From: Actinomycetota bacterium | GTDB lineage: Bacteria > Actinomycetota > Acidimicrobiia > Acidimicrobiales > CADCSY01 | DNA length: 43,979 nt | Assembly: GCA_019348495.1 (NCBI GenBank) | Contig: JAHWJI010000008.1 | Span: 1-43,979, forward strand | Reading direction: 5' to 3' | In this document: positions 33,999 through 41,950 of the stretch, one piece after another | Numbering within the stretch: the first letter of the stretch is position 1 | Layout: each line of letters starts with the position of its first letter | Program-made: the position numbers and the translations under genes | Notes under the pieces: model-generated | The model's input: the letters and a program-made list of their open reading frames with translations, nothing else | The model's database searches: none | Told to the model about the DNA's origin: nothing

Positions 33999-35356
33999 CC
34001 GCCCCCCGTCGCGCCCCGTGGGGGTCGTGGCGGCTGGTCGCCCTCGGCGTCGCCGGCCTGACCGCGGCGGGGCTGGTGGCGGCCGCCGGTGGCGTCCCCG
34101 CCGGCGAGGCGGTTCGCCTGGTGGTGCAGTCGTGCCTCGGAGCGGCGGTGACGGGCCTGGTGGTCTCCGGCCTGCTCTTCCTGGTGCGGAGTCGTCCCAT
34201 CGGGGCCCAGGTCGTCCTCGCCGCCCTTGCTCCGGTGCTGGCAGTGGCCCTCGGCGTGGGGTGGGCGGCGTCTCAGATGTTCATCACGCGCCACGACCTG
34301 TGGGTCCTGTGGGTCCTGCTGGTAGGGGCAGGAACGACCGGGCTCGTCATCGCCCTGCTGCTGGGTCGCCGGGTGGCCGAGGCCAGCGCGTCGGTGAGCG
34401 AGATGGCTCGCCGTCTGGGCGAGGGTGGCCCAGGGGCGTCGTTGCAGCCCGGAGAGCGACGGCCGAGCGGTGACGGGCCCCACGAGCTGGCCGAGCTCGC
34501 CGCCCAGCTCGAGCAGACCTCGGCCCGCTTGGCCGACGCCCAGGCCCAGTCAGCGGCCGCCGAACGCAGTCGTCGCGAGCTGGTGTCGTGGGTGTCCCAC
34601 GACCTGCGCACCCCCCTGGCCGGGATACGGGCCATGGTGGAGGCCCTGGAGGACCGCGTCGTGGACGATCCCGAGACTGTGGCCCGCTACCACCGCACCA
34701 TGCGCCGAGAGACCGACCGCCTCGCCGGCCTGGTCGACGACCTCTTCCAGCTGTCGACGATCCACGCCGGGTTGCTGGCGCTCGACCTCCAGCCGGTCGC
34801 GCTCGACGAGGTGATCGCCGACGCCATCGCCGGTGCGTCCATCGCCGCCCGGGCCAAGGGCATCACCCTGGTCGACCAGGTGGACGACCCGGCACCGGTG
34901 GTGGAGCTGTCCACGCCCGAGATGGCGCGAGTGGTCCGCAACCTCTTCGACAACGCCATCCGCCACACGCCCGCCGGCGCCACGGTGGTAGCCCGTGTCG
35001 CCCTCGACGCCAGCGGCGAGCGTGCCGAGGTCTGGGTCCAAGACGCCTGTGGGGGCATACCCGAGGGTGACTTGGACCAGGTCTTCGACCTGGCCTACCG
35101 AGGGGACAGCGCCCGCACCCCCGGGGACGGTGGCGCCGGGCTGGGCCTGGCCGTGGCCCGGGGGTTGGTGGAGGCCCACCACGGCCACATCAGCGTCCGC
35201 AACGAGGGCGAGGGTTGCCGCTTCACGCTCTCGCTGCCGTGCGCGCCGCCGTCCTCCTCCCAGGCTCGCGTCCACCCCCGACCAGATGGTCACCGCGAGC
35301 CCCAGACGAACCGTCTCGACCACCAGATCCCACGACGAGGGCCGAGAACCGGGTGA
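33995..35356 (+). CDS. sensor histidine kinase
   Basis: A 453-residue membrane kinase. Four hydrophobic segments fill the first ~130 residues with only short loops, so it may sense within the membrane rather than through an extracellular domain. A HAMP-like/coiled segment (LAELAAQLEQTSARLADAQAQ) leads to HisKA (ELVSWVSHDLRTPLAGI), the N box RNLFDNAIRHTP, a G1 box reading QDACGGIP and the G2 box GGAGLGLAVARGLVEAHHG. A Pro/Arg-rich tail follows the ATPase. GTG 33995 overlaps the regulator stop; its TGA overlaps the epimerase GTG, so the signal system is in one operon with sugar genes. Confidence 0.92.
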   Translation: MTAPRRAPWGSWRLVALGVAGLTAAGLVAAAGGVPAGEAVRLVVQSCLGAAVTGLVVSGLLFLVRSRPIGAQVVLAALAPVLAVALGVGWAASQMFITRHDLWVLWVLLVGAGTTGLVIALLLGRRVAEASASVSEMARRLGEGGPGASLQPGERRPSGDGPHELAELAAQLEQTSARLADAQAQSAAAERSRRELVSWVSHDLRTPLAGIRAMVEALEDRVVDDPETVARYHRTMRRETDRLAGLVDDLFQLSTIHAGLLALDLQPVALDEVIADAIAGASIAARAKGITLVDQVDDPAPVVELSTPEMARVVRNLFDNAIRHTPAGATVVARVALDASGERAEVWVQDACGGIPEGDLDQVFDLAYRGDSARTPGDGGAGLGLAVARGLVEAHHGHISVRNEGEGCRFTLSLPCAPPSSSQARVHPRPDGHREPQTNRLDHQIPRRGPRTG

Positions 35357-36432
35357 GGGTCCTGGTCACCGGCGGCGCCGGCTTCATCGGCTCGCGGGTC
35401 GTCGCCCACCTGCTCGACGGCGGGGCCGAAGTCCGGGTGCTGGACCGCCTCGATCCCGGGGTCCACGCCGTGGCCCCGGAAGTGGACTCCCGGGCCGAGC
35501 TCATGGTGGGCGACGTCACCGATCCGGCCGTGGTGGCCGCCGCCGTGGCCGCGGTCGACGCCGTGAGCCACCAGGCAGCCAAGGTGGGCCTGGGCGTCGA
35601 CTTCGGCGATGTCGGCGCCTACGTGGCTGCCAACGACGTGGGCACGGCCAGCCTCCTCACTGCCCTGTGGAGTCGCCGGTTCAGGGGGCGTCTGGTGTTG
35701 GCCAGCAGCATGGTCGTCTACGGAGAGGGACGGTCGCGCTGTCCCCGTCACGGCCTGGTCTCGCCCGCCCCCCGCCTGCCGGCCGACATGGAGGCGGGGT
35801 CGTTCGACCCCCCCTGCCCGTTCACCGGCTGCACGGCACGCCTCGAGGTGGCGGCAGTGGCCGAGGACACACCGGCCGATCCCCTCAACGTCTACGCCGC
35901 CACCAAGCTCCACCAGGAGCACCTGTGCCGGCTGTGGGGGCGGGAGGCGGGAGCAGCGACGGTGGCGCTGCGCTACCACAACGTCTACGGGCCGGGGATG
36001 CCCCGAGACACCCCCTACGCCGGGGTGGCGGCCATCTTCCGCTCGGCCCTGGCCGCCGGGCAGGCGCCCCAGGTCTTCGAGGACGGTGGCCAGACCCGCG
36101 ACTTCGTCCACGTCGACGACGTGGCCCGGGCCAACGTCCTGGCCCTCACCGTCCCGAGCGCCACCGGCGCCTACAACGTGGCCAGCGGCACCCCCCACAC
36201 CGTGTTGGACATGGCCGAGGCGTTGGCCGCGGCCATGTCCGAGGGAACGGCCGGTCCTGGCGCCGGTCCCCGCCCGGTGGTGACCGGGCGGTGGCGCCCC
36301 GGCGACGTCCGCCATGTCGTGGCCTCCCCCCAGCGGGCGGCCGACGAGCTCGGCTTCACCGCCACCGTCAGCTTCGAGCAGGGCATGGCCGAGCTGGCCA
36401 CGGCCGCCACGCGAGGTCTCGCACGCGGGTGA
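35353..36432 (+). CDS. NDP-sugar epimerase (dTDP-L-rhamnose 4-epimerase-like)
   Basis: A 359-residue extended SDR. VRVLVTGGAGFIGSRVVAHLL binds NAD, SSMVVYGEG and YAATK (181-185) are catalytic, and RYHNVYGPGMPRDTPYAGVAAIFR is the sugar-nucleotide loop. A distinctive insert after VVYGEGR carries Cys130, His133, Cys155 and Cys160 (CPRHG ... CPFTGC), which could hold a zinc ion. Such an insert is, as I recall, found in the dTDP-L-rhamnose 4-epimerase-like subgroup. Starts at GTG 35353 (GTGA overlap) and ends in a GTGATG overlap with the membrane glycosyltransferase. Confidence 0.85.
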   Translation: MRVLVTGGAGFIGSRVVAHLLDGGAEVRVLDRLDPGVHAVAPEVDSRAELMVGDVTDPAVVAAAVAAVDAVSHQAAKVGLGVDFGDVGAYVAANDVGTASLLTALWSRRFRGRLVLASSMVVYGEGRSRCPRHGLVSPAPRLPADMEAGSFDPPCPFTGCTARLEVAAVAEDTPADPLNVYAATKLHQEHLCRLWGREAGAATVALRYHNVYGPGMPRDTPYAGVAAIFRSALAAGQAPQVFEDGGQTRDFVHVDDVARANVLALTVPSATGAYNVASGTPHTVLDMAEALAAAMSEGTAGPGAGPRPVVTGRWRPGDVRHVVASPQRAADELGFTATVSFEQGMAELATAATRGLARG

Positions 36433-37889
36433 TGGGGGCGGTCGAGACCGGACGTCGCATCAGGGCGACCCCGGTGGCGGTGTTCCTGGTCGCCGCCGGC
36501 GTGAGCGTGGCCCTGTCGGCCTCGGTTGCCTCGGGCCCGGTCATCCTCGACGGGCGTTGGGGGATCCTGGCCGAGCTTGCCCTATGGGGCCTGCTGTGGG
36601 TCGCCGCCGTCGCCGCCACCCGGCGACTGCCGACCCGTCTCGCGCTCGGGATGGTTCTGGGTGCCGGGCTGGCGCTGCGCCTGGCGGCCCTGGCCGGGCC
36701 GCCGGTCACCTCCGACGACCTGTACCGCTACGCCTGGGACGCCCGGGTGCAGGCGGCGGGGATCAACCCCTATCTCCACCCGCCGGCCAGCGAGGAGCTG
36801 GCCGGCCTACGGGAGTCGTGGCTGTGGCCCTCCGAGACCGGGTGCGCCGAGATCGATCGACCGCCCGGTTGCACGAGGATCAACCGTCCGGCGGCGCCCA
36901 CCATCTACCCGCCCCTGGCGCAGTCCTGGTTCGCCGTCGTCGCCGCCGTCGGTCCCGACAACGCCCGTCACACGACCTGGCAGGTGGCTGGCCTGGCCAC
37001 CGAGGTGGGCGTGCTGGCCCTGCTGCCCGTCGCCCTCGGGCGCTGGGGCGGTGACCGTCGCTGGAGTGCCCTGTACGCACTGTGTCCCGCGCCGGTGGTC
37101 GAGATCGTCCAGAACGGCCACGTGGACGGCTTGGCCATCCTCTTGGTCCTCGGTGCCCTGTGCGTGGTCGCCCCGACAGGGAGGTCGGCTCAGGCCCATC
37201 TCGTGTCCCGGGCGCCGTCGTGGCGCCACTTCGGCGCTGGGGCGCTCATCGGCGCCGCCGCCATGGTCAAGCTCTACCCCGCGGTGGTGCTCCCGGCTCT
37301 GGTGGCGGTGGGAATCGGTCGGCGCCTCCCCGTCCTGGCCCGGGCTTGCGCCGGTGCCCTCGCCGTGGCCGTCGTCGCCTACCTGCCCCACGTCCTCGAA
37401 GTGGGGTGGCGGGTCCTGGGTTACCTTCCCGGCTACCTGGAGGAGGAGGACTACGCCGAGGGGGGCCGCTTCCTGATCGCAACCGCCCTCGGGCTCCCTC
37501 CGGTCGCGGGCGGGGCCCTCTCCCTGATCGCCGTTGTCGGGGTGGGTGGCTGGGTCCTGGTCCGACGACCCTCGCCACCAGTGGGCGCGGCGGTGCTGTT
37601 GGGGGCCCTGCTGCTGGCTACCTCGCCGGTGCAGACCTGGTATGGCGTCGCTCTGCTCGCGGTGGCCACACTCGCCGGTCGACCGTGGTGGGCGGCAGTG
37701 GTCGTGGCCGCCTACCCCTACTACTTCGCGGTGATCCTCGACCACCCCCACGCAGTGGGACTGGGTCGCATCGCCTACGGCACCGCCCTGGTCGTGGTGG
37801 TGGCTTCCGTCGCCTCGTCCTCCCGCACCCTTCTCCCTTCGACGTCGCCGCGCCGCCCAGCGTCGCCGGGTTCTGCGACCATGGGGTAG
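36429..37889 (+). CDS. GT-C (GT87/mannosyltransferase-like) integral membrane glycosyltransferase
   Basis: A 486-residue polytopic membrane protein with about 10-12 hydrophobic segments. The extracytoplasmic loop after TM3 reads VTSDDLYRYAWDARVQAAGINPY, the paired-acid motif of GT-C transferases that use polyprenyl-phosphate sugars; LPHVLEVGWRVLGYLPGYLEEE and PVQTWYGVAL are typical later segments. It probably adds mannose or a similar sugar to an envelope glycan. GTG 36429 or ATG 36432 can start it. The upstream epimerase and the divergent GT2 could supply donor sugars. Confidence 0.85.
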   Translation: MMGAVETGRRIRATPVAVFLVAAGVSVALSASVASGPVILDGRWGILAELALWGLLWVAAVAATRRLPTRLALGMVLGAGLALRLAALAGPPVTSDDLYRYAWDARVQAAGINPYLHPPASEELAGLRESWLWPSETGCAEIDRPPGCTRINRPAAPTIYPPLAQSWFAVVAAVGPDNARHTTWQVAGLATEVGVLALLPVALGRWGGDRRWSALYALCPAPVVEIVQNGHVDGLAILLVLGALCVVAPTGRSAQAHLVSRAPSWRHFGAGALIGAAAMVKLYPAVVLPALVAVGIGRRLPVLARACAGALAVAVVAYLPHVLEVGWRVLGYLPGYLEEEDYAEGGRFLIATALGLPPVAGGALSLIAVVGVGGWVLVRRPSPPVGAAVLLGALLLATSPVQTWYGVALLAVATLAGRPWWAAVVVAAYPYYFAVILDHPHAVGLGRIAYGTALVVVVASVASSSRTLLPSTSPRRPASPGSATMG

Positions 37890-37893
37890 CCGT

Positions 37894-37909
37894 CGTGACG
37901 TCCGTCACG
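37894..37909. promoter_or_regulatory. 16-bp palindrome, possible operator
   Basis: CGTGACG (37894-37900), TC, CGTCACG (37903-37909) is a perfect inverted repeat just after the GT-C stop and 41 bases before the next gene. A weaker CCTCC/GGAGG hairpin follows at ~37916-37930. It could be an operator for the downstream genes or part of a terminator. Confidence 0.4.
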
Positions 37910-37950
37910 CCACGCCCTCCGATTGGGAGGCTTCGCTGACATCGACAGCT

Positions 37951-38745
37951 TTGCCGGAAGCCACCAGGGCCGGTGCGAGCAGCCCCCGGCTTCGCATCGC
38001 GACGCTCAACGTCCGCAACACCGCCGACCGGTGGAGGCAACGCCGCGAGCTGGTCTTGGCCCAGCTCGGGGAGCTCGCCCCCGACGTCATCGGCGTGCAG
38101 GAGCTCCGGCGCTGGCCCAGCCAGACCGAGTGGATCACGAGGCGCCTCAACCAGTCGCTCCCGGCCGGGCCGCCCTACCTGTACCACTCGGCGGCAAAGA
38201 CCGGGCTGTGGGGGCTGTGGGAGGGAATCGCCGTGCTCAGCCGACTGCCGGTCGTGGAGCGGGGGTCTCTGGACCTGCGCGGCCAGAACCGAGTGGCGAA
38301 CTGGGTGCGGGTGCGACTTGTCGACGGCTCGCTCCTCGAGGTCTACAACGCCCACCTGTCATCTGGCGACGAAGCGCTGCGGGACAGCCAGGCCCGCCTG
38401 ATCATGGACCACATGGCGACGCAGCCCGAGATCCCCAAGCTGGTGGTCGGCGACCTGAACGCCCGGCCGGCCTCGTCGACCCTGCGCGTGCTGGGCGAGC
38501 AGCTCCGCTCTGCCTACGCCCTCGTCCACGGCCAGGAGCCGACGAAGACGTGGTCGACCCCGCTCCGCCCCGGCGTCGGGCGCGCAAGCGTGATCGACTA
38601 CGTGCTCGTCGACGACCACGTCGAGGTCCTCGACGCCTGGTTGACCTTCGACAGGCCCGCCCCGAGCGACCCAACCCTGTTCCCCTCCGATCACTACGGT
38701 GTCGCGGCGACGGTCAGGCTCGGTCCCAGTGACGGCCTCGGATGA
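37951..38745 (+). CDS. endonuclease/exonuclease/phosphatase (EEP) family protein
   Basis: A 264-residue metal-dependent phosphoesterase. RIATLNVRNT supplies the metal-binding Asn, VIGVQELRRWP the Glu, EVYNAHLSSG the His, KLVVGDLNARP the Asp and Asn, IDYVLVDD the Asp, and PSDHYGVAATVRL the terminal Asp-His pair. The full active-site set is present. Substrates in the family range from DNA to inositol phosphates and sphingolipids. TTG 37951 is the only in-frame start that fits. There is no signal peptide. Its TGA overlaps the antiporter ATG (ATGA). Confidence 0.85.
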   Translation: MPEATRAGASSPRLRIATLNVRNTADRWRQRRELVLAQLGELAPDVIGVQELRRWPSQTEWITRRLNQSLPAGPPYLYHSAAKTGLWGLWEGIAVLSRLPVVERGSLDLRGQNRVANWVRVRLVDGSLLEVYNAHLSSGDEALRDSQARLIMDHMATQPEIPKLVVGDLNARPASSTLRVLGEQLRSAYALVHGQEPTKTWSTPLRPGVGRASVIDYVLVDDHVEVLDAWLTFDRPAPSDPTLFPSDHYGVAATVRLGPSDGLG

Positions 38746-40010
38746 TCCACGCCGATCGCCTCCTCATCCTCGCCGGGCTGGCGCTGGTGCTCATCGGCTT
38801 GTCCTCTCGAATGGTGAAGCGCTATGCGCTCAGCCCCGTGCTGCTCGCACTGGGCGCAGGCATCATCGTGGGTCCCCATGTCCTGGGCCTCATCGAGCCG
38901 GAGACCGTGGTGGCCCGGGGCAAGCTGCTCGAGCAGCTCTCGCGCGTCGCCCTCGCCTTCGCCGTGTTCGACATCGCGCTGCGCACCCGGCCATCGGACC
39001 TGCGGGCCAACGCACGTCGGATCGGCGTATTGCTGCTCGTGCTCATGCCGGCCATGTGGCTGGTCACGTCCCTCGGCGCCGCGCTGTTGCTGGGCCTGCC
39101 CCTGGCCCTGGCCCTGTTGCTGGGGGCGGCGTTGACGCCGACGGATCCCGGGGTGGCGTCGGCGCTGGTCACCGGCATCCTTCCCAACCGCATGCTGCCC
39201 CGCCGGGTGCGAATGAGCTTGCAGGTCGAAGCCGGCGGCAACGACGGGCTCGCCCTTCCCTTCGTGGTCTTCGCCGGCCTCGTGGCGACACTTCCCCAAG
39301 GAGAGGTACTGGGGCAATGGGCGGTCGAGGTGGCGCGCCAGTTGGGGACGGCGCTGGTCGTGGGAACCGTCGTCGGGCTCTCGATGCGCGGGCTCACCCA
39401 GGTCGCAGACGTCGAGCGCCTCGCCGAGGAGGACTGGTTCCCCCTTGCCAGCAGCGGTGTCGCCCTCACGGTGCTGGGGCTGGCCCACCTCCTCGGAGGC
39501 ACCGGCATCTTCGCCGCGTTCGTCGCCGGCCTGTTCTTCAGTGAGGGGCTGCCCGAAGGGCTGCGGCGACCGATCCACACGGTGCACCGGTCGGTGACCA
39601 AGGTGGCGTTGACCGTCGTGTTCCTGGCCTTCGGCGCGGTCCTCCCCATCCAACGCTGGTGGCCGGTACTGGGCGCCGGCGGCATCGCCTTCGCCCTGTG
39701 GTCCCTCGTGGTGCGCCGTCTGCCGGCGGGCTTCCCCGTGCTCCGGCTCAGCGGTACCGGGGCGCTCTCGTCCGCCTTGATCGCCTGGTCCGGGCCCTTG
39801 GGCGTCGCTGCCATCTACTACCTGGCCTACATCGAGCGGTACCGGGTCAGCGAGTACGAGCGGATCTTCCTCGCCGGCTCGCTGGCCGTCACCGTCTCGG
39901 TGTTGGGCCACGGCTTGACGTCGGCGAGCGCCGTTCGGGCCTACGGGGCGGCGGCGGGCACCGAGGTGCCCGAGGGCGAGGAGGTGCAGCTCGAAGGGCC
40001 CTTGCCGTAG
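38742..40010 (+). CDS. cation:proton antiporter (CPA family)
   Basis: A 422-residue membrane protein with about 12 hydrophobic segments. LSPVLLALGAGIIVGPHVLGLI, LGAALTPTDPGVASALVTG (the TPTDP motif) and LQVEAGGNDGLALPFVVFAG (the ExGxNDG ion-binding helix) place it with Na+/H+ or K+/H+ exchangers. An acidic C-terminal tail (EVPEGEEVQLEG) is short, with no regulatory TrkA domain. ATG 38742 is coupled to the EEP gene. Role: pH and monovalent cation balance; the ion is not decidable. Confidence 0.9.
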   Translation: MIHADRLLILAGLALVLIGLSSRMVKRYALSPVLLALGAGIIVGPHVLGLIEPETVVARGKLLEQLSRVALAFAVFDIALRTRPSDLRANARRIGVLLLVLMPAMWLVTSLGAALLLGLPLALALLLGAALTPTDPGVASALVTGILPNRMLPRRVRMSLQVEAGGNDGLALPFVVFAGLVATLPQGEVLGQWAVEVARQLGTALVVGTVVGLSMRGLTQVADVERLAEEDWFPLASSGVALTVLGLAHLLGGTGIFAAFVAGLFFSEGLPEGLRRPIHTVHRSVTKVALTVVFLAFGAVLPIQRWWPVLGAGGIAFALWSLVVRRLPAGFPVLRLSGTGALSSALIAWSGPLGVAAIYYLAYIERYRVSEYERIFLAGSLAVTVSVLGHGLTSASAVRAYGAAAGTEVPEGEEVQLEGPLP

Positions 40011-40054
40011 CCGGGCTCGCCACGCGCCGACTACTGTCTCGCGGCGACGCCGTG

Positions 40055-40071
40055 GGCCGGTGCAACCGGCC
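40055..40071 (+). terminator. hairpin between antiporter gene and qcrB
   Basis: GGCCGGT (40055-40061), loop GCA, ACCGGCC (40065-40071) is a perfect 7-bp stem 44 bases after the antiporter stop. It may terminate the antiporter message or sit in the qcrB leader, since a Shine-Dalgarno-like GAGGAG follows within 10 bases. Confidence 0.45.
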
Positions 40072-40088
40072 GAGAAGAGGAGCTGCCG

Positions 40089-40154
40089 TTGATCAGCTGC
40101 GCCTCAACAGGACAGGCCATGGGCCGCCGGCGCCCGCCCGGGGGCCCAGCGTGA
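40089..40154 (+). CDS. possible 21-residue leader peptide of qcrB
   Basis: A TTG-initiated frame preceded by GAGGAG at good spacing runs 21 codons (MISCASTGQAMGRRRPPGGPA) and its TGA overlaps the qcrB GTG as GTGA. qcrB itself has no clear ribosome site. The arrangement suggests that qcrB translation is coupled to this short frame. The peptide has no recognisable function and chance cannot be excluded. Confidence 0.3.
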   Translation: MISCASTGQAMGRRRPPGGPA

Positions 40155-41500
40155 TAAGCGCCGCCAGCCGCTGGATCGACGACCGGCTCGGAGCATCGCG
40201 CTTCGCCCGGACCACGTTGAACAAGATCTTTCCCGACCACTGGTCGTACCTGCTCGGCGAGTTCGCCCTCTACTGCTTCGTCATCCTGCTCTTGACCGGC
40301 GTCTTCCTCACCTTCTTCTTCGAGGCCAGCACCGAGAAGGTGGTGTACGAGGGCGGCTACGCCCCGCTCCAGGGCGTCACCATGACCGCGGCCTACCGCT
40401 CGACGCTCGAGCTCAGCTTCGACGTGCGCGCCGGGCTGGTCATGCGCCAGATCCACCACTGGGCGGCCCTGTTGTTCCTCGCCTCCATCGTCGCCCACCT
40501 CTGCCGCATCTTCTTCACCGGTGCCTTCCGCCGGCCCCGTGAGCTCAACTGGATGGTGGGGGTGACCCTGCTCCTGCTGGCGGTGGCCAACGGTTTCACC
40601 GGCTACTCCCTCCCCGACGACCTGCTGTCGGGGACGGGGCTGCGCATCTTCTACTCGATCTTCCTGGCCGTCCCCGTCATCGGGACGTGGCTGACGTTCC
40701 TCATCTTCGGCGGAGAGTTCCCCGCCCACGACATCATCTCCCGGCTGTACATCATCCACGTGCTGCTGGTGCCGGCGGCCATCGTGGGGCTGCTGGTGGC
40801 CCACATGGGCATCATGTGGCGACAGAAGCACACGCACTTCCCCGGTCCCGGCCGCACCGAGCGCAACGTGTCCGGCATCCGGCTGTGGCCGACCTACGCG
40901 ACCAAGACGCTCGGGGTCTTCGCCCTCGTGACCGCCGTGCTGGCCGCCCTCGGGGGGCTGGTCCAGATCAACCCGGTGTGGCTCTACGGCCCCTTCGAGC
41001 CCGCCGACGTCACCACCGCGGCCCAGCCCGACTGGTACGTGGGCTGGATGGAAGGGGCGCTGCGGCTCTTCCCTCCCTGGGACTTCACCGTCTTCGGCTA
41101 CACCGTGTCCGAGGTGTTGATCCCCGGCGTCGTCGTTCCCGGGATCACCTTCGCCCTGCTCTACGCCTGGCCGTTCCTGGAGCGCCGCTTCACTGGCGAG
41201 CGGGAGGAGCACCACCTCCTCGACCGCCCGCGCGACCGGCCGGTGCGCACGGCCATCGGCGTGGGGGTGGTGACCTTCTACGGCGTCCTGCTGCTGGCCG
41301 GCGGCGACGACATCATCGCCGAGAAGCTGGGCCTGGGGATCATCCCGGTCGTATGGACCTTCCGGGTGCTGCTCTTCGTGCTCCCTGTGTTGATGGCCGC
41401 CTTCGCCTGGAAGCTCTGCCGGGACCTGGCCGCCGACGACCCGGCCCCCGAGGTCGAGGACGACGAAGTGACCCTGGTGGAAGAGCCGGCGCCGGCCTAG
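40151..41500 (+). CDS. qcrB: cytochrome bc complex cytochrome b subunit
   Basis: A 449-residue membrane subunit of the menaquinol:cytochrome c oxidoreductase. FPDHWSYLLGEFALYCFVILLLTGVFLTFFF and VMRQIHHWAALLFLASIVAHLCRIFFTGAFR contain the first haem histidines; IIHVLLVPAAIVGLLVAHMGIMWRQKHTHFPG contains the second pair. TAAQPDWYVGWMEGALRLFPPWDF is the Qo-site PEWY motif in its actinobacterial PDWY form. The C-terminal domain carries further TM helices and an acidic tail. It is shorter than the ~540 residues of mycobacterial QcrB, and no Rieske (qcrA) or qcrC gene lies beside it. GTG 40151 start. Confidence 0.92.
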   Translation: MISAASRWIDDRLGASRFARTTLNKIFPDHWSYLLGEFALYCFVILLLTGVFLTFFFEASTEKVVYEGGYAPLQGVTMTAAYRSTLELSFDVRAGLVMRQIHHWAALLFLASIVAHLCRIFFTGAFRRPRELNWMVGVTLLLLAVANGFTGYSLPDDLLSGTGLRIFYSIFLAVPVIGTWLTFLIFGGEFPAHDIISRLYIIHVLLVPAAIVGLLVAHMGIMWRQKHTHFPGPGRTERNVSGIRLWPTYATKTLGVFALVTAVLAALGGLVQINPVWLYGPFEPADVTTAAQPDWYVGWMEGALRLFPPWDFTVFGYTVSEVLIPGVVVPGITFALLYAWPFLERRFTGEREEHHLLDRPRDRPVRTAIGVGVVTFYGVLLLAGGDDIIAEKLGLGIIPVVWTFRVLLFVLPVLMAAFAWKLCRDLAADDPAPEVEDDEVTLVEEPAPA

Positions 41501-41516
41501 CTCGGGCGAGCCGCGA

Positions 41517-41927
41517 TCAGTCGAGCTGGAGGAGGTAGGCGGCGATGTTGCGGGCCTCCTCGGCGGTGACGCCGAGGTCGGGCATGGCGGTGCCGGGCTC
41601 GACCTGCTGGGGGTCCTGGATCCACCGGGCCAGGTTCTCGGGGGTGTTGCTCAGCTGGCCGGCCACGTAGGAGCGCTTGGCGAAGTGGGTCAGCGGCGGC
41701 CCGACAAGGGCGTCGGCCCCCTTCACCCCAGGGACGGTGTGGCAGGAGCCGCACCCGTAGGAGGCGATGAGCGACCGGCCCAGCTCGGGGTTGCCGGTGG
41801 CCACCGTGGAGCGGGCGCTCGGTTCGCCACCCTGGCAGCCCGCCAGGGCCAGGGCACCGGCCAGCGCCGCGGCCAGCGCCGGTACCCTCCAGCGACGACA
41901 CCGGCCCTCGCCCCACCACTGGCTCAT
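41517..41927 (-). CDS. c-type cytochrome lipoprotein
   Basis: A 136-residue exported mono-haem cytochrome. ATG 41927 has a strong GAGGAGGAG ribosome site. The signal VPALAAALAGALALAGC ends at a lipobox Cys. The haem site is YGCGSCHTVPGV, and GTAMPDLGVTAEEARNIAAYLLQL supplies the axial Met and the C-terminal helix of class I cytochrome c. Encoded with CtaG and oxidase subunit III, it is probably the electron donor or the detached cytochrome c domain of the caa3-type oxidase. It is convergent with qcrB, 16 bases apart. Confidence 0.9.
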   Translation of the reverse strand: MSQWWGEGRCRRWRVPALAAALAGALALAGCQGGEPSARSTVATGNPELGRSLIASYGCGSCHTVPGVKGADALVGPPLTHFAKRSYVAGQLSNTPENLARWIQDPQQVEPGTAMPDLGVTAEEARNIAAYLLQLD

Positions 41928-41950
41928 CGTCTCCTCCTCAGGTTCGCACC

